A stretch of DNA of 64,000 bases from Sthenelais limicola (GCA_942159475.1 OW804098.1:78795178-78859177), one strand, 5' to 3'. Positions 1 to 12,699 are shown, counted from the first letter of the stretch. Notes: generated from the letters alone by a model not told the origin. A program made the numbers and translations.

Positions 1-100
1 CTGATATCTGAAGTTTTCATGTGTTTTCCCTCGATAAACAGTGTTTATTTACCAATAAACAGTGTTTATCGAATTCTTACCCAAACAGCTTGCTATACCT

Positions 101-172
101 TTTGGATTAGAACAAGGAATATTCATTAATTCTAATAGTTTTCTACCCGATAACTTTTATCATTTTATCAGT
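101..172 (+). repeat. Diverged direct repeat, copy 1 (partner 1021-1096)
   Basis: The segment shares an ordered series of words with 1021-1096: TTAGAAC, then ATTCAT, then TTAATTCTAA, then TTTTCTACCCGATA and a TTATCA-rich end. The order and spacing are kept over about 75 bp with scattered changes and small gaps, so this looks like an old dispersed repeat rather than chance. No terminal features identify the family. Confidence 0.6.
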
Positions 173-1020
173 TTTTCTAGTTATACTTATTCTTCATTTA
201 TACTTTACTAGCTTACAGGTTGACCAACAATCCACACTAAATAGCATTAAACTGTCCTCAACATATACACAATTCATGACTAAAGCGTGAATTATAACAA
301 TCACATTAGACCAACTAGGTCATTAACTACGTACAATGCCAAATAATACATGCATACATGGGTACCTGTACAACATTGCCTATAATAGATATTGAGATCT
401 ATATTCCCCTCGAGTCTGATCGATGCCTGGTATAATTGAGGAGTTTCTTTGACCGTCTGATAGTATTCTGATGTTTTCAATGAGAACAATTGCCCCTTAT
501 CAGCGTCTCATATTTTGTAGGCAATGCGAAGTAAACAAATGGAATACTAGTACTCAATAATAATGTCCGATATGGCTAGAACATTTCTCTCCCCAAATAA
601 GTGGTAGTGCACTATATTTCAAGGACCCGATAAAATGGCCTATATAGAAGTTGCATTGTGTAGGTTAATGTGTTGTTTAGGGGGAGTAAACCTTAATTCC
701 CATCTCATCCATTTGTTTAATCTTCGATTACACACAGGCATCATATAAATCCTACATCTAAATGAGTGGCAAGAATAAAACAAGTTCGTACAATGATATT
801 CTCCAATTTTGTTTTTAAATTAATTGTAGAAAGAAGAATGAAAAAAGGAAATAAGAAAGGAGACGCACACTCAACGTTATATCACTCTTTTGTTCAAGTG
901 TATTTTCAGTATTTTTCAACAGGGACTCGTTTCTCGAAACTGTGTAAATATGTTATTAGAATAGGGCTTTGCATTATTTTAATATCAAATGTACACACAC
1001 ATGTATTACAATATGACTTT

Positions 1021-1096
1021 GTATTATTAGAACCAGGAAGTATTCATAGATTTAATTCTAAATATTTTCTACCCGATAGCTTTATCATCTTATCAG
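1021..1096 (+). repeat. Diverged direct repeat, copy 2 (partner 101-172)
   Basis: Second copy of the repeat at 101-172, same orientation, about 920 bp away. The most conserved core is TTTTCTACCCGATA. Confidence 0.6.
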
Positions 1097-1594
1097 AAGT
1101 ATAAATAATATAGATATATAATAATATATATTCCCAATTTCTGTATCAGTATACATGAGTTACCCCAGGCATTTTTAATAACACTGCGTTAAAGTTGCTT
1201 AATATCATGACTGCAATATTTCCTGCGTTCTGGCATGAAATTGTACAGCCCAAATTATGAAACACATTCAATTCAATTCAACCTATTATGTATTTGTACC
1301 TAAAAGCATTGTACACAAAGGAGGCATACATCTGAAAAGTAAATTCCAGGTTTTCCAGTAGCCTATGTATCATTACTATAATTATTAGTACATTGGGGTT
1401 ATGGTTAGTGAAGCATAAGCTCATGACCTGCGTTAGTTTATGCCCCGCAGGATGAAATTATAATTCTAGGAAAATATGCAGCTTGTGTATACAATTATTG
1501 GTAATTATTTACTGCATAATCTCATTTATTATAGGCTACCTTTGGTGGAGTTGGTATGATACTCCCATAGGCTTAAGCACTGAGCCTCGTATTG

Positions 1595-1655
1595 AAAAAT
1601 GCGGGCAATAAAGAGACCGTATTGCACGCATTTTTGTCATATTGCCCGCATTTTT
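1595..1655. repeat. Foldback with 15-bp arms
   Basis: AAAAATGCGGGCAAT at 1595-1609 is the exact reverse complement of ATTGCCCGCATTTTT at 1641-1655. A third, one-mismatch copy of the right arm (ATTGCACGCATTTTT) lies in the loop at 1621-1635. It is most likely a small hairpin repeat of transposon origin. Confidence 0.75.
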
Positions 1656-2266
1656 TAATTTCGTAATTACTTTTATTTAAATAATTCTGTTGGCGAAAGA
1701 TACTCATAGGCCTAATATACATCGATCATAGATAAAGGTATTTAAAAGAAACTAATTCTGTTGGAGGTTTAACCACATTGCTGAAGGCGCCTCTGACAGT
1801 GTGGCTATTTTCAGCCTATAGTCTACTGACAACAAAATTATCGGTACGGCGTGCGTGTCTCAACGCAGGAAGAGCGTTAAAAATATCAGTCAAATCAAAT
1901 AATAAACTTAAACCCTTTCATGTTTATCGAAGTCTACCTGTTGTCATAGCATAACTTTGTTTTTAAAAGATTTAAATCTGATAAAAGGACTGGAATTGAT
2001 TCGAAAACGTGAATGGTTTTCCTGCAGCGTAGCAGCCAACTGACAGGCAACGTGACCGCGCAAGGTTTAACAAATAGAGGGAGGTGGGAGGGGCCACTGA
2101 GTCGCCAAGGGGATCCACATTTAGGCTAATCTCCATCGATTTTCACCGTTTTTTCACGTAAAATATCGAAAAAAGGTATAATAAACACAAAAGTGCCCTC
2201 GGGGACTTTTGTCTATATATAATATATGCTGCCTAAGCATAATAATTATGCTGCATAAAACTATGG

Positions 2267-2305
2267 GCTGAATAATCCCACGTATCTAGCACGGGATTAT
2301 TCAGC
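2267..2305. repeat. Foldback with 13-bp arms
   Basis: GCTGAATAATCCC (2267-2279) pairs with GGGATTATTCAGC (2293-2305) around a 13-nt loop. It lies in a wider segment with repeated GCTGC and TGCATA words. Confidence 0.7.
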
Positions 2306-2619
2306 ACCATTGTTTGCTGCCTAATTTCATATTTTGCATAATGGCAGGGTGGTGGTTATGGCCAGAGATCTCCATTTAGATTAAAGGTCTCAGTTATGGC
2401 CCTATACTCCACTGACGTTTTTTCCCTCTGCGGTCTTTGCGATTACATTCTGCAGTGCATTCTCAATCCGAATATAATAATAAATGACGCTGGTCAGAGG
2501 AGACTTGATAGGTTGTACAATATAGTTTTTAAAATGATAATTAATAAATGACACTACCTATAAGACCGCTCATTAGCCGCAATAATAAGTGGAACCCTGC
2601 CTTATGTGTTGTGTGAGAA

Positions 2620-2790
2620 TTAGTGGCCTCAATTTGGGGCCTGCTGGTGCACTGTAGTCGGCATGGTATACCAACCTCCACAGAAAGGCCCGAAATTATT
2701 ATTAATGGACATGGAAGATATTAATCATTTTAGTCTCTGCCTAAGGTGGTTATAGCTTCTAGACCGCTCAAGGTAAAGCCTATCTCTATA
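2620..2790 (-). repeat. Dispersed hairpin family, copy 1 (reverse orientation, decayed)
   Basis: Contains the family words GGCCTGCTGGTGCACTGT, AGGCCCGAAAT, TTAGTCTCTGCCTAAGG and GACCGCTCAAGG, in the order expected for a reversed copy of the better-preserved copy at 46205-46395. The central palindrome is damaged. Confidence 0.6.
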
Positions 2791-3370
2791 TCATAGGTTT
2801 ATACTCATTGACAATATCTAAATCATCAGTATTCTAATACAAATTTATCACACGTACTATGTGCCAATATAGTTGAACAAATAGAAGCACATTATGCAAT
2901 TATACTTGGAATAGGATTATATAGAGAGAGAGGAATCAACATTATGTAAAGACTTTTTAATTTAAGTGGACCGTGATCATATACATAAACAAAGTTATAT
3001 CTTGTTGATCTGCGTTACAGGTCAGCCGAGAACTGTATGGTGCTAAACTAGGACCAATTCCTTATATTTTTCCAGGTACAATAATCTGGGAAAGTTTCCT
3101 CTGTGCATTATCCTTAGTGCGCGCACATGTATAGACCATTTAATTTTTTCCAGCATGACTGTGCAATATTAAACTCTAATGTGATCGATTTCATTTCTTT
3201 CAAAGGTGTCTTTATTTTAACAATACAAATTAAATGCCTCCCTACGTTTATTGTAGTATAGGGCAGGGTTCAACCTATGGTAGTGTACTATTATAGTCCA
3301 TGAGCCTGGATCCTCGCTCTGCAGAGACTAATAAAGCCGTAATGTGGGACTGTACTAGAGTCTACTCCTA

Positions 3371-3500
3371 TTAGAACCATATATGGGTCAAATTTTTTTA
3401 GAATGTACAATTGCGATTTTGTGAGATTTAGGAGGATTGAAAAAATAAATAGTGAGTATAAACTCATATCCCTTCTGACTGGTATCATAGATGTCCCCAC
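3371..3500. repeat. Left arm of a large inverted repeat
   Basis: The core at about 3383-3420 (ATATGGGTCAAATTTTTTT followed by AGAATGTACAATTG) is matched in reverse complement at about 6195-6240. Similarity continues outward from that core in patches (GATTTTGTGA, TGGTATCAT, GATGTC) for about 130 bp. Translating either arm outward gives the same short peptide QLYILKK-DPY, as expected of inverted copies. The arms enclose the motif array at 3560-5960. Confidence 0.65.
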
Positions 3501-3559
3501 CACCTAAAAACACCAATTATACTCACCAGATTTCAAAATGTCAGTTTTTATTGTAGTTG

Positions 3560-5960
3560 AAACCAGGTTACCTTTTTTGAGGGTATACCCGGTATCAAAT
3601 GAAGTGGCAGTTCCTTATATGCTCAATAACTCAGGACATAATGTTTCAATTTCCAAATAAAAAGTAGTTCCTTATAAGGATTAAATGTTTCTTTACAAGT
3701 ATACCAATCCATAACTATGTATCATCCAAGGTTATTATGTGGGACTTGAAAGGAAATGGATCATATTTTCCCAAAACGGGAGTTTTTTGGTCGGTAACAT
3801 ATGGTTCAAATATAAATTCAATAATGCTGCAGTTGTTGCCATAAACAGGGTGAAAACATGTTTTCTGGCAACATATACATCGTTTCCATAAATGTAGCAA
3901 CTTATTACCAATCTATCATGTTTAGTATCCCTGAGAAAATTGGTAATAGACAGCCATCATTGGTACCGGGTATCCCTTTTCAAATATACCGGGCATACCT
4001 TTATAACTCCCCACCAACTTTGACATCACAAATAAATCAGAAAGCTTTCATATCAATAATAGAAAATGATTTATATCAGAAGAGAAATATATTTGGTACA
4101 CAATTGATCTAATTTTGAGTCACTCCTTGACTAAATATCACCTCACTTAGCCTCATACCAACACCTTCTCAAATATACCGGGCATCCCTCTATATACCGG
4201 GCATCCCCCAGAAGAGTACATGTTATCTAACATCTCATTGTGGCTACTTAAATGGGCACAGCCACATGAAACACAGTAAGTACATGAGAAACATGTGTAG
4301 TATGGGATACAGGTTATAAAATCAATGATAAAAACTTTATATGATGGATCATAATATTTTTTAATGAAATTATAAGGTGGTTGAGAACATCAAAAAAATA
4401 AAAATTGTCATATCTTTTTTCTAACGTTCTCACATGTTAGCGGAGGGAACAGGCGATGCTACAGCAAGAAAAAACAGAGGATAAAGGCATATGAGTATTA
4501 GTTATGACAAAATTTCTATCTTTCAGGGGATGCCCAGGGATACCCGGTATCATGATTCTGAATCAGGTTCAAATATATTGCATGGAAATAAGGCAGAAAG
4601 CCACATCCATATATAAAGTAAGATATAATATGTTGGCATAGTACATTTTATGGTGTTTTTTTAGGTTCAATAGTGACTTAGTCATGGGTAAAAGGATTGA
4701 AGTGGGGATACCCGGTATCAGGGGATACCCAGTATCATCCACTCATTTAATATACTTAAACCAAGTGTATGTCTTGTTTATGTACCATTTTTTTAGTTTT
4801 ACTTTGAAGGAAACATTGCAAGGAACAATGAGACATTATATGAGGATTCTATCTACAGTAGTAATGGTATATTTCCATTATCTATCAACAGAAAATGAGT
4901 TGTGGGGCATGCCCGGTATCAATTCAAAACACATCTGTCTCAAGATCCCTGCCTCCACAGTTCTAAATTTATTTCAAATCATGCATATGACATTTCTGAT
5001 ATATAAAAACCAACCTAAAACAACCCATCTTGCGAAACAACTATTAAATGTGCATAGAAATTAAGTTTGAGGATGATGGTACCGGGCATACCCTCTTGGA
5101 TTCTTATTAACAGTAAGGCTATATCACTCCTTCCTTTTTCCTATGACAGAAACATGCTTAACTAATAATGGTTGAAAACAACTTTTAAAACATAAAAATG
5201 ATGATTAGACAGTTGCATATCCCACAGATCTTTGATTTCTAAGCATCTTAATAATCTTTCCACATCATACAAGGGCATGTATAATCCTAAGTCACACTCA
5301 TTCTGGTTGACAATGTCCAAGATATCCCAGAAATACCAACCCAATAACTATACGTGGTGGTTGTCTTGGTTTCCAGAAGAAAACACAGAGGATTAGTCAT
5401 ATGAAAACAGTTTAAATGTCTGTTGTAGTTGTTCCATTCCTGCCATACCGGGTATCCCTCAATATACCGGGTATACCCCCTGACTTCATTTGCATTCATA
5501 TCTCCAGAATAAATTGATTTGGAAAATTGGCATTTGGTGTGCATATTCGAATAAGTACCTGGGTTAGATATATCTGAATTTTAGTTTCCTAGTCGGAGTG
5601 AAACTGGATCTATATAGTGTTGTGGTACAGGGCATACCCGGTACCAAATAGTATAAAATCTCTGGTCTTGTAAACACTGAAGTATGGCCCTGCTAATATC
5701 ACATTTACTGGCTGAGTTGTACCAAGATTGCATTAAGCATACGTTAAAGTATAATTTAGGAGTTTTAGATCATATATCAAGAATATATTTTCAGCCAGTA
5801 TACTACAATCTATGCTTGATACCGGGTATCCCCCAGTGACTCCAAAAGTTTGGACATTTGAGTATAGGACTGACATATTGTGATGAAGGCTAATAGAAAG
5901 CTAAAACTGTACCAAGTTGTCATAAATATGTACCAGGAATGAAACCAGGTGAAACCTGGT
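3560..5960. repeat. Dispersed array of a near-palindromic TACCGGGTATCCC motif
   Basis: About 15 copies of a 13-16 bp motif are spread at intervals of about 20 to 450 bp. Copies reading TACCGGGTATCCC or TACCGGGCATCCC lie near 3964, 3990, 4178, 4195, 5083, 5445, 5465 and 5820. Copies reading the reverse complement (GGGATACCCGGTATCA and variants) lie near 3578, 4546, 4708, 4724, 4905 and 5630. Three places have tandem pairs (about 4178/4195, 4708/4724, 5445/5465). The DNA between copies is AT-rich and does not repeat visibly. No coding potential is apparent. Confidence 0.7.
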
Positions 5961-6111
5961 ACCTAGAATACATACTCTTATTCAGAAGACAGGTATAATG
6001 TGAAAAAGTAGTGAATTCTGAGGTGCTTTTATAAGAAAATCAACATTGGAAGTGATTTTTTTCATACAAAATTACAAATAAGTCCACTAATGTGCACATT
6101 TCCATAAAGCT

Positions 6112-6234
6112 ATGGATGTCTCCTTTCCAATGATACCAGGACCATTACGATTGATTTATTTGTCTGCAATACCCATTCAGTATAATATGCAAAGGTCACA
6201 AAATCCCCAATTGTACATTCTAAAAAAATCTGAC

Positions 6235-6245
<11 letters not shown>
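6112..6245. repeat. Right arm of a large inverted repeat
   Basis: Reverse-complement partner of 3371-3500. The best-matching part is at 6195-6240 and is followed directly by an (AT)n tract. Confidence 0.65.

Positions 6246-6287
<42 letters not shown>
6237..6287. repeat. (AT)n microsatellite
   Basis: About 25 uninterrupted AT dinucleotides, grown at the outer edge of the inverted-repeat arm. Confidence 0.95.
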
Positions 6288-6292
<5 letters not shown>

Positions 6293-6367
6293 AGAAGCTC
6301 GCCACCCCTCTTCGCCTACAGAATCAGCTCAATTACAACAATTAAGCCGGGAAGGCATATATTTAGC

Positions 6368-6464
6368 ACTTATAGGACGAGTTGCCGCACGGCGCGTAAA
6401 TAAAGGACGAGACCGCAGGTCGAGTCCTTTATTTACGCGTCGTGCGGCAACGAGTCCTATAAGT
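6368..6464. repeat. Long foldback (41-bp arms)
   Basis: The arm 6368-6408 is the reverse complement of 6424-6464 at 38 of 41 positions, leaving a 15-nt loop. The arm is GC-rich around TTGCCGCACG and carries GCGTAAATAAAGGAC next to the loop. It contrasts with the AT-rich surroundings and looks like a hairpin MITE or the end of a larger foldback element. Confidence 0.85.
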
Positions 6465-6599
6465 TGATTATTATACATGCCTTATAGTAAGTTGCGTCGG
6501 CAACCTTGCGTCGGCAATCTTGCGCCACCAAACTTGCGTCGCCATGACAACGAGCTGGTAATGTACTAGTCCAATACCACGTTACAAGTAATGTGCGGC

Positions 6600-8600
6600 T
6601 GTCGGGGCCTCAGTATTGAATGCGTGTATAATAATGCAACTTATTTATATACTAGCAAAGTACCCTCCGGACGGTCACCCTCTCTCCCCACGCTTCCCCC
6701 TCTCCCTCTTTTCCCTCCCCCTCTTCTCTGTCTTTCATACCTGTTTTTCTCTCCCAAGTCTCAAAACACCCACCCGTTAACGTGAGGTATTGACGGGACC
6801 ACTTGACGGGGCCACTTGACGTATAGTACATACCCTACTTTATTGATTTCTCCTCAGACAAGCACTCTCTTTTGTCTAAAGGAATGTTTCACAGTATTCC
6901 CCACAGTGCATGCAAGGATATTACAGAATAAAGATAGTAGTAATAGTACTTTATCTTCTTCTTGTTCTCTTTTACATTTCGTTTAGCCAATAAGCTAACA
7001 AACCCAGGTTCACTACATTTGGTTTCGTGATCTAGAGGTTTTCAGCTTGACCATTGCTCTCACCTCAGGGAGAAGTAGAATGCAACACCTCCTGTACAGC
7101 ATGAATGTGAAGGATCAAGCTGACGGTTGCTTGAAGATGAGTTCCAAAAGTGTATTGAAACTGTCAGATAAGGTTTGCCTTAAGATAATTATAACAGGGG
7201 ATACTACTTATCACGTATTGTGAATACATTTTACAAGGGATTTCAATGAAAAGTGAGGTAAAACATAGATTTTAAAAGCAATGTGGTTTGTGCAACAATA
7301 TATGGGTGACATTGGGAAGCTGACATTATTATTATATGACATATAGGGACAGAAAGATAAGGTTAGATTAGATAAAATTTTATTTTAGTTCTACAAGAAG
7401 TAGATGACAATGTCACTTCCGTCAATGACTGGAAGTGATTATCTACTCTGGATTCAGGGTTTCTTCATATTTCAATCAAAATCATTATGGCGTTGCATTA
7501 TTTTCAGTTTTCTTATATCTCTGATATGCATATTATCAGTTGCTATGCATGTTAATCAATACAATTTTCGTCTGACCAAATCGAATATTTCTTGAATTTA
7601 TTCGAATCTATGATTTGGTGGGCCTCGGTTTGTTGTTTGTTCCATGTATATATCGGATTTTATTTGGGATTGATTTTCGAATTTGTTCAGTTTTTGGAAT
7701 TCGATGTTTGATTATGTGTCGTCCCTCAGCAATAAAGTTCCTAGTAATTACTGCCCTTATATCTATATTTTCTTTTCTTTTTCATCAAACGGTGGCCCAC
7801 CTGGATTAGATGAACTCGCCTCCTGTGTCTCAGCTGTAATAGATTAAAAGCCCCAGGCCATAATTTTACTTTCTACTATGCACCCATCCTCCCCCAACAG
7901 AGCTTTACTCCTTGCGTCCTGCGTTCCTGAGTCATACGTGTGAAATAGGGGTTAAAAGACATAGTTTGACCTTATATATTGATACGGTTTCGCCTTTCGT
8001 TTGTTCGTTGGCCTAACAGATGGAGGGGGTCTTCCCCCTGGGGTTGGTCATCCCACAGATGTTCAAGTGATGGAGATGTTGAGTACGCCATGATGTTTAG
8101 TCTTACTGGATTCGTCTTAATAAAAGATTATATGTTCATTCGTCTGATCTCTTAGTTGCTTCTCGCCTGATAATTCTGAAGTGCCAGCTATTCGTGAGAA
8201 CGTCTCTTAGTGAATTAATCGACTTAAATTCAATATCCTAGTAGAATCAACGTACCCACCTTCTAGTTTCGTAGCCAGGTTTATTCTGTCTTCTCATTTC
8301 ACAACTCAAGCTTTTATAACAAAAATGCAGACCTTAAGCAGGCCAATCCACAGAGTACAATGCATAGAAGGGAATCGTCCCCCAGTACAGTCGTCATAAA
8401 ATACAATCGTCTCAGAGTACATTCGTCCAGTTTAAAGAGAAGAATAAAGGCGAATCGCCAGAAGGGCGAATCATCACCTGTTACAATACATCGAAACAGT
8501 CAATATCAATTAAGTAAAACGAATCGTCAAAAGGACGAACTATCTAGAGATACTAACTTTTGACTATAACAATATATTATATATATGTAATGACCCCCGA
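6600..8600. other. Gene-poor stretch, no feature recognised
   Basis: A C/T-rich tract at 6662-6770 and a repeat-like word ACTAGCAAAGTACCC at 6650 are the only structure seen. Open frames of 62-82 codons have no recognisable domains or credible splice context. Confidence 0.5.
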
Positions 8601-8610
8601 AAAACTGTCT

Positions 8611-8682
8611 CCCTCAACCGGGAATCGAACCACGGATTTCCCGCTATGCGCGCGGTTATGCTCACCATTACACCACCAAGGT
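8611..8682 (-). pseudogene. tRNA-derived sequence (Gly-like body), decayed
   Basis: Read on the minus strand this 72-nt segment follows the tRNA-Gly layout: TTGGTGGTGTAATGGTGAGC matches the D-arm and A-box region, and GGTTCGATTCC is a perfect B box. The anticodon stem can pair, but the loop reads GCGCATA, which gives anticodon GCA with C instead of the invariant U33. The T stem has two mismatches and the acceptor stem is mostly wobble pairs. It is therefore a tRNA pseudogene or a SINE head rather than a working gene. Confidence 0.65.
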
Positions 8683-8699
8683 CGACTGATTCTGGAAGG

Positions 8700-9920
8700 C
8701 CACCACTATAACCAGATTCCTCACTCTAGGGTACTACATATAGAAAAAGTATTTAAATCTTCCATTTCACAGTTCATTTGTACTGCACCTAGGATCAAAG
8801 ATGAAAAAATGAACAAAGTAAGGTTTTGTACCGAGTTGGAATTATTCTTAGTCTATTAAACATTAATGTGAGTAAAAAAAATATGGAATTATATATTTCC
8901 CTCAAAATTTAAGTGAGATATCCTCAATTATTATAGATAAGGATTCGAATTAAGTAGGCCCCTATATATACCAATTGTCTTGCTCAGAGTGAGTGCAACT
9001 TTAAATTAAAGCAGACCTAGGAGGAGGGTTTCTTTGTTGACATTTTGAATAAAAGTGGTTTAAAAAAAAAAAAAAATTAAAGCAGAAAAGGACCAAGAGC
9101 CACTACTATCAACCTACCATTTATAAAATAGGTATTTGGCAAACTGATATGTCCAAATTGAGGAGTTTACTTTATCTTTTCCATAAGGAAAATAATCAGA
9201 ATATTGAATAATAAATGACTGCTAATAGAATAGATAATACAATAGTTGCTGGTGCTGATAAATCACACATTTCTCACCTCCGATGCATGAAACATAATGC
9301 GTCATAACACTATATGTATTAGAAAAATTAAACGACATAACATCGGACTGGCGTTTGCGATTTGTATACTTCCAGGTCACGGTACGTATTAACAATTTTA
9401 TATGTTATACTTGCATGTTTAACTGCATTTAAAGAATAGTGACCCATTACAATGAAATAGAATAATCATTGTCATGTGCATATCAATCAAAATGCTGCCA
9501 AGCAAAAGTGATTATGGCATTAAGTGATACCACCTGCAAATGACTCTCGAGGAGCACTTCTATGTAATAATTGGTTTCTACCCAGCGGTGCAATAGTTGC
9601 ATGCTTCTTTAATCAAGACTCTCACACGAATATGAGGAGCACTATACGGAGCATTGTGATTAATAGGTACTTGTGCTACAGCCGGTATAGGCAGTGCGGA
9701 ACCAAGGAGAGTCCTCTATGGAGGAGGTTATTCTTATTGAATGTAAAATGGGGTGCAGGTGTAAAGCAATAAATGCGCACAATCACAGAGTTCAAAATAA
9801 AGGTAATCTTAAGTCCAAGTAGTATAACACAGTAGGTATACATGTATAGGGCTGAATTCTGGTTGCAACGTACGTAGAACTACTTCCTTCCGTACAGAAT
9901 AAATACAATTGTAGATTAAA
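8700..9920. other. Gene-poor stretch
   Basis: A-run at 9061-9075. No exon, domain or organised repeat was recognised. Confidence 0.5.
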
Positions 9921-9924
9921 GAAT

Positions 9925-10030
9925 TAATGACCGACATTGAGGGGCTACTGGTCCACTGTTTGATACATAATCTTGGGGCAAAGCTGAGGGATTATGCACA
10001 AACAGTTACCCAGCAGGCCCGAAATGGATC
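9925..10030 (-). repeat. Dispersed hairpin family, copy 2 (reverse orientation)
   Basis: Begins TTAATGACCGACATTGAGGG and ends CAGCAGGCCCGAAATGG. The two halves fold back: CCACTGTTTGATACATAATC pairs with GATTATGCACAAACAGT around a loop holding the decayed CGGCTTCGCC centre. Same family as 46205-46395. Confidence 0.75.
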
Positions 10031-11090
10031 CGAGGTTACAGGGATGACCACGCATCAATTTGCAACTTGTGACGACGCATTCAATTAGTCCGGGGGAGGA
10101 AGGAGGTTACCTTGTGTTTTAGGTCATACGGTATTTTTGATTGATTCAAGATCTCCAGAATCTGCTAATTCTAAATATGCCGGGCGCCACTCTGCAACAA
10201 TTGAGGGCATTTAATGGGCGACGTTTGAAAAGTTTAAAATATCAAAATGTAACCGATATTTACAAACAAAATTGATTCTCCAGCATTCAAGCATGCATAA
10301 TATTTGGTTGATTCCACACTTTATGAATGGAATTACATATCTGAGACGTCATCATGACCGGTAAATGTCATATTTAAACCAGCGGTCAAGGTTAAAGGTC
10401 ATAATCCTGACGATATACAAATAGCTTGGCAAGCTGAGAATTTATGCTACAGATCTGTAAAAGTACCTACTAAATGAGCTGACAAATTAGGGGGATTATA
10501 GATAGAGGACATATACATAAAAGGTCATAAAACAATCAAATCCATTCGCAATTGTCTTGGAGAAGGAAAAGCTGATCTGGAAGATCTTTAATGATTACTA
10601 TTGCAATATTGGAAAGTTAACCTCTGAGCGAATCAAACATGTTGAATATATCAAAGTACAGCACAAAATGTAACTGAGGCATACTGTAACACAAATGACG
10701 GTACTGAAAAATGTTATTAATGAAATCTCCCAAGGTGCCTAGAAATTGCCTCCAAAGAAATGTGTCTTTTTAATTTTATTTGAGCAATTTTCGCATATAT
10801 ATAAATGTCCAAATAAACAAAGGCTATTTGCATGGTAATCTGCAATTGTCAAAACTATACCGAAAAAACTATACCGAAAAACCCTGATCAAACACGCCTT
10901 ATATTTCCTCATATTGCTGAGAAAATCCTAGAAATAATTGTTGTCTGCCACTTGGATTCCTAAAGCGTCACAGTACAAATGAAGCAGTTCATAACAGATA
11001 TCAATAATTCTATTCAAAAGAAAGAATATAACCTGGTATATCATATAGACTTCAGTAGAGCAGGCATATGCTTTTGAAACTGCATACTGT
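10030..11090. other. Gene-poor stretch
   Basis: Contains a short tandem word (ACTATACCGAAAAA, twice, near 10855-10880). The long minus-strand frame at 10928-11371 runs through the MITE at 11091-11468 and is not a gene. Confidence 0.5.
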
Positions 11091-11468
11091 AAGCGGTCCG
11101 GCCACTGTCGACAAAATCGTTGGCGATGCGTTGGCGATGAGGTAGTCGATAAGATTTTTGTGAAATTTATTGTATCGTCTTTGCATCGACTTGCCATCGC
11201 TATGCCTTCGGCAATAGCCAGCGATGACCGGCGAGTGGGCGATGTAAAAATTGCATCGGTAACGGTGGTGACGATGAGAAGTCGATGAGATACCACATAT
11301 GAAAGCATGAAAATTAGTTCTATAGTTGCCGAGCTTTTTTTCCTTGTCGATGTAAGACGATATGCCACCACCGATAACCCTCCTCATCGACGTGCATCGC
11401 CGGCAATTCCATCGTCTTTGCATCGACTTTGCATCGACACCATTTTGTCGAAAGTGGCCAGACCGTTA
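11091..11468. mobile_element. MITE with about 27-bp terminal inverted repeats
   Basis: The left end CGGTCCGGCCACTGTCGAC followed by AAAAT (from 11094) is matched in reverse complement by the right end ATTTTGTCG then AAAGTGGCCAGACCG (11442-11465), with three or four mismatches. The interior is packed with GATGC/GCATCG words in both orientations, including GTCTTTGCATCGACTT near each end, so internal sequence is also partly inverted. TAAG flanks the left end and TTAAG the right end, a possible target duplication. Overlapping open frames on both strands result from the repeat. Confidence 0.75.
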
Positions 11469-11703
11469 AGAAAATTTAATAAAAGGAGTGGAGGGGCTCC
11501 ACTGAAAGTGAAAAAAGCAGGCATAGGCGTCTTTATGCGTTGTCTGATGAGTGTGTATAGGTCTATGCATCGATTATGCAATCGCTAGAAGCACCTGGCC
11601 CAGCGACATGTGGCAGTATGTAAATATAGTTTTAAAGTTATGGCATGTTACAGTAGTATTCCATTGAAGATATATGATATAACAATATGAATTATTAATA
11701 CAT

Positions 11704-11741
11704 ACTAGCAAATCCCGTGCATAGCACGGGTATTTGCTAGT
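11704..11741. repeat. Foldback ending in CTAGT
   Basis: ACTAGCAAAT-CCCGTGC pairs with GCACGGGTATTTGCTAGT around an ATA loop. A GC-rich hairpin closed by ACTAGC / GCTAGT resembles terminal hairpins of short non-autonomous elements; a Helitron-type 3' end (hairpin then CTAGT) is one reading, but no matching 5' end was found. The related word ACTAGCAAAGTACCC occurs at 6650. Confidence 0.7.
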
Positions 11742-12293
11742 CCTATTTATTTTGATTTGATTTGAAAACATCTTTTTATTTGCCATTAAAGGGTACATGT
11801 ATCTTCTGAATTTCTACATGTTTTCGTCAGTAGCCCTAGACATTATTCTACTATACACATCTAGATTACCTTTACCTGCATTGCTCATAACTTCTAACAT
11901 ATATATCATTCTAACTGAATCAAAATGTTTTTCAGGTTTTGGCTGGACTGAGATCGATGCTTGGCAGTTACATACCATACTCGATCTGTGATACATTTCC
12001 GTTTGCGCCTCCATTGACCCAATGGAGATCCAATGATAAATGAGCGGAGAGACAATTCGAGATATTGGGCATTAGTAGTTCCAAAATAATCTTCAGACAG
12101 GAGAACTTGGATTTAAGGATATAATCTTTAATCTTACTAAAATTTAAAATAGGTCCCAGAGCCCCTAAATACGAAGAGTAAGATAAATTGACCAAACTCA
12201 AAATTTCCATACTCGAAAGGTCCATCAGGGACAAATAGAGTTTATTCAAGATCTTTTAAATCACGATAACGATATCACACGAGGGTATTATCA

Positions 12294-12400
12294 TTATTTT
12301 TTTTTTGTTTTTTTTAATACTCCTTTATTTTTCACTTTCTTTATTATTCTCTCTTTTTTTTTCTTTTTTTTTCTCTTATTTTATTTCTAATATTCCAGGT
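12294..12400. repeat. T-rich low-complexity tract
   Basis: Poly-T and TTTC/TTTTC runs. It could be the reverse-complemented tail of the SINE-like element that lies to its right on the minus strand, but that link is only inferred. Confidence 0.5.
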
Positions 12401-12699
12401 CTTCTTTCCATCCTCAGGTCTTCTTTCCATCCTCATGTTCCTTGCTCTCCTGTTATCTAGCTCCTTCTCTCCATCTTTGTCATCTTGTCTTGTATCTCCT
12501 TATATCTTGTCCTTGTCTCCTCATATTTCACTTTCTTGGGGTCGGTCCTCTCTTCCTCTGTGACTGTAGTGGGTCCATTTTTCGGTTTGAGACATGCTTG
12601 CCAGTTGCCAGCCTTCATGGTTGCTATCACTGCCACAGGTCAGTGGGTGGTCGCCCATCCCTGGCCTGTGGTTATCCTGATTAATCAGGCCCAGAAACA

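Larger units (their letters stand above)
1..3290. other. Gene-poor AT-rich stretch
   Basis: No exon with flanking splice signals or a recognisable domain was found. A 112-codon open frame at 766-1104 (+) is rich in F, I, K and Y, matches no family I know, and overlaps a repeat (1021-1096), so it is not called as a gene. The stretch does hold a diverged direct repeat, two small foldbacks and one copy of the dispersed hairpin family, listed separately. Confidence 0.6.

Noticed and set aside
766..1104. 112-codon plus-strand open frame
   Set aside because: AT-driven composition, no domain, and it overlaps a dispersed repeat.
10928..11588. Several long overlapping open frames on both strands
   Set aside because: They follow the GATGC/GCATCG repeats of the MITE at 11091-11468.
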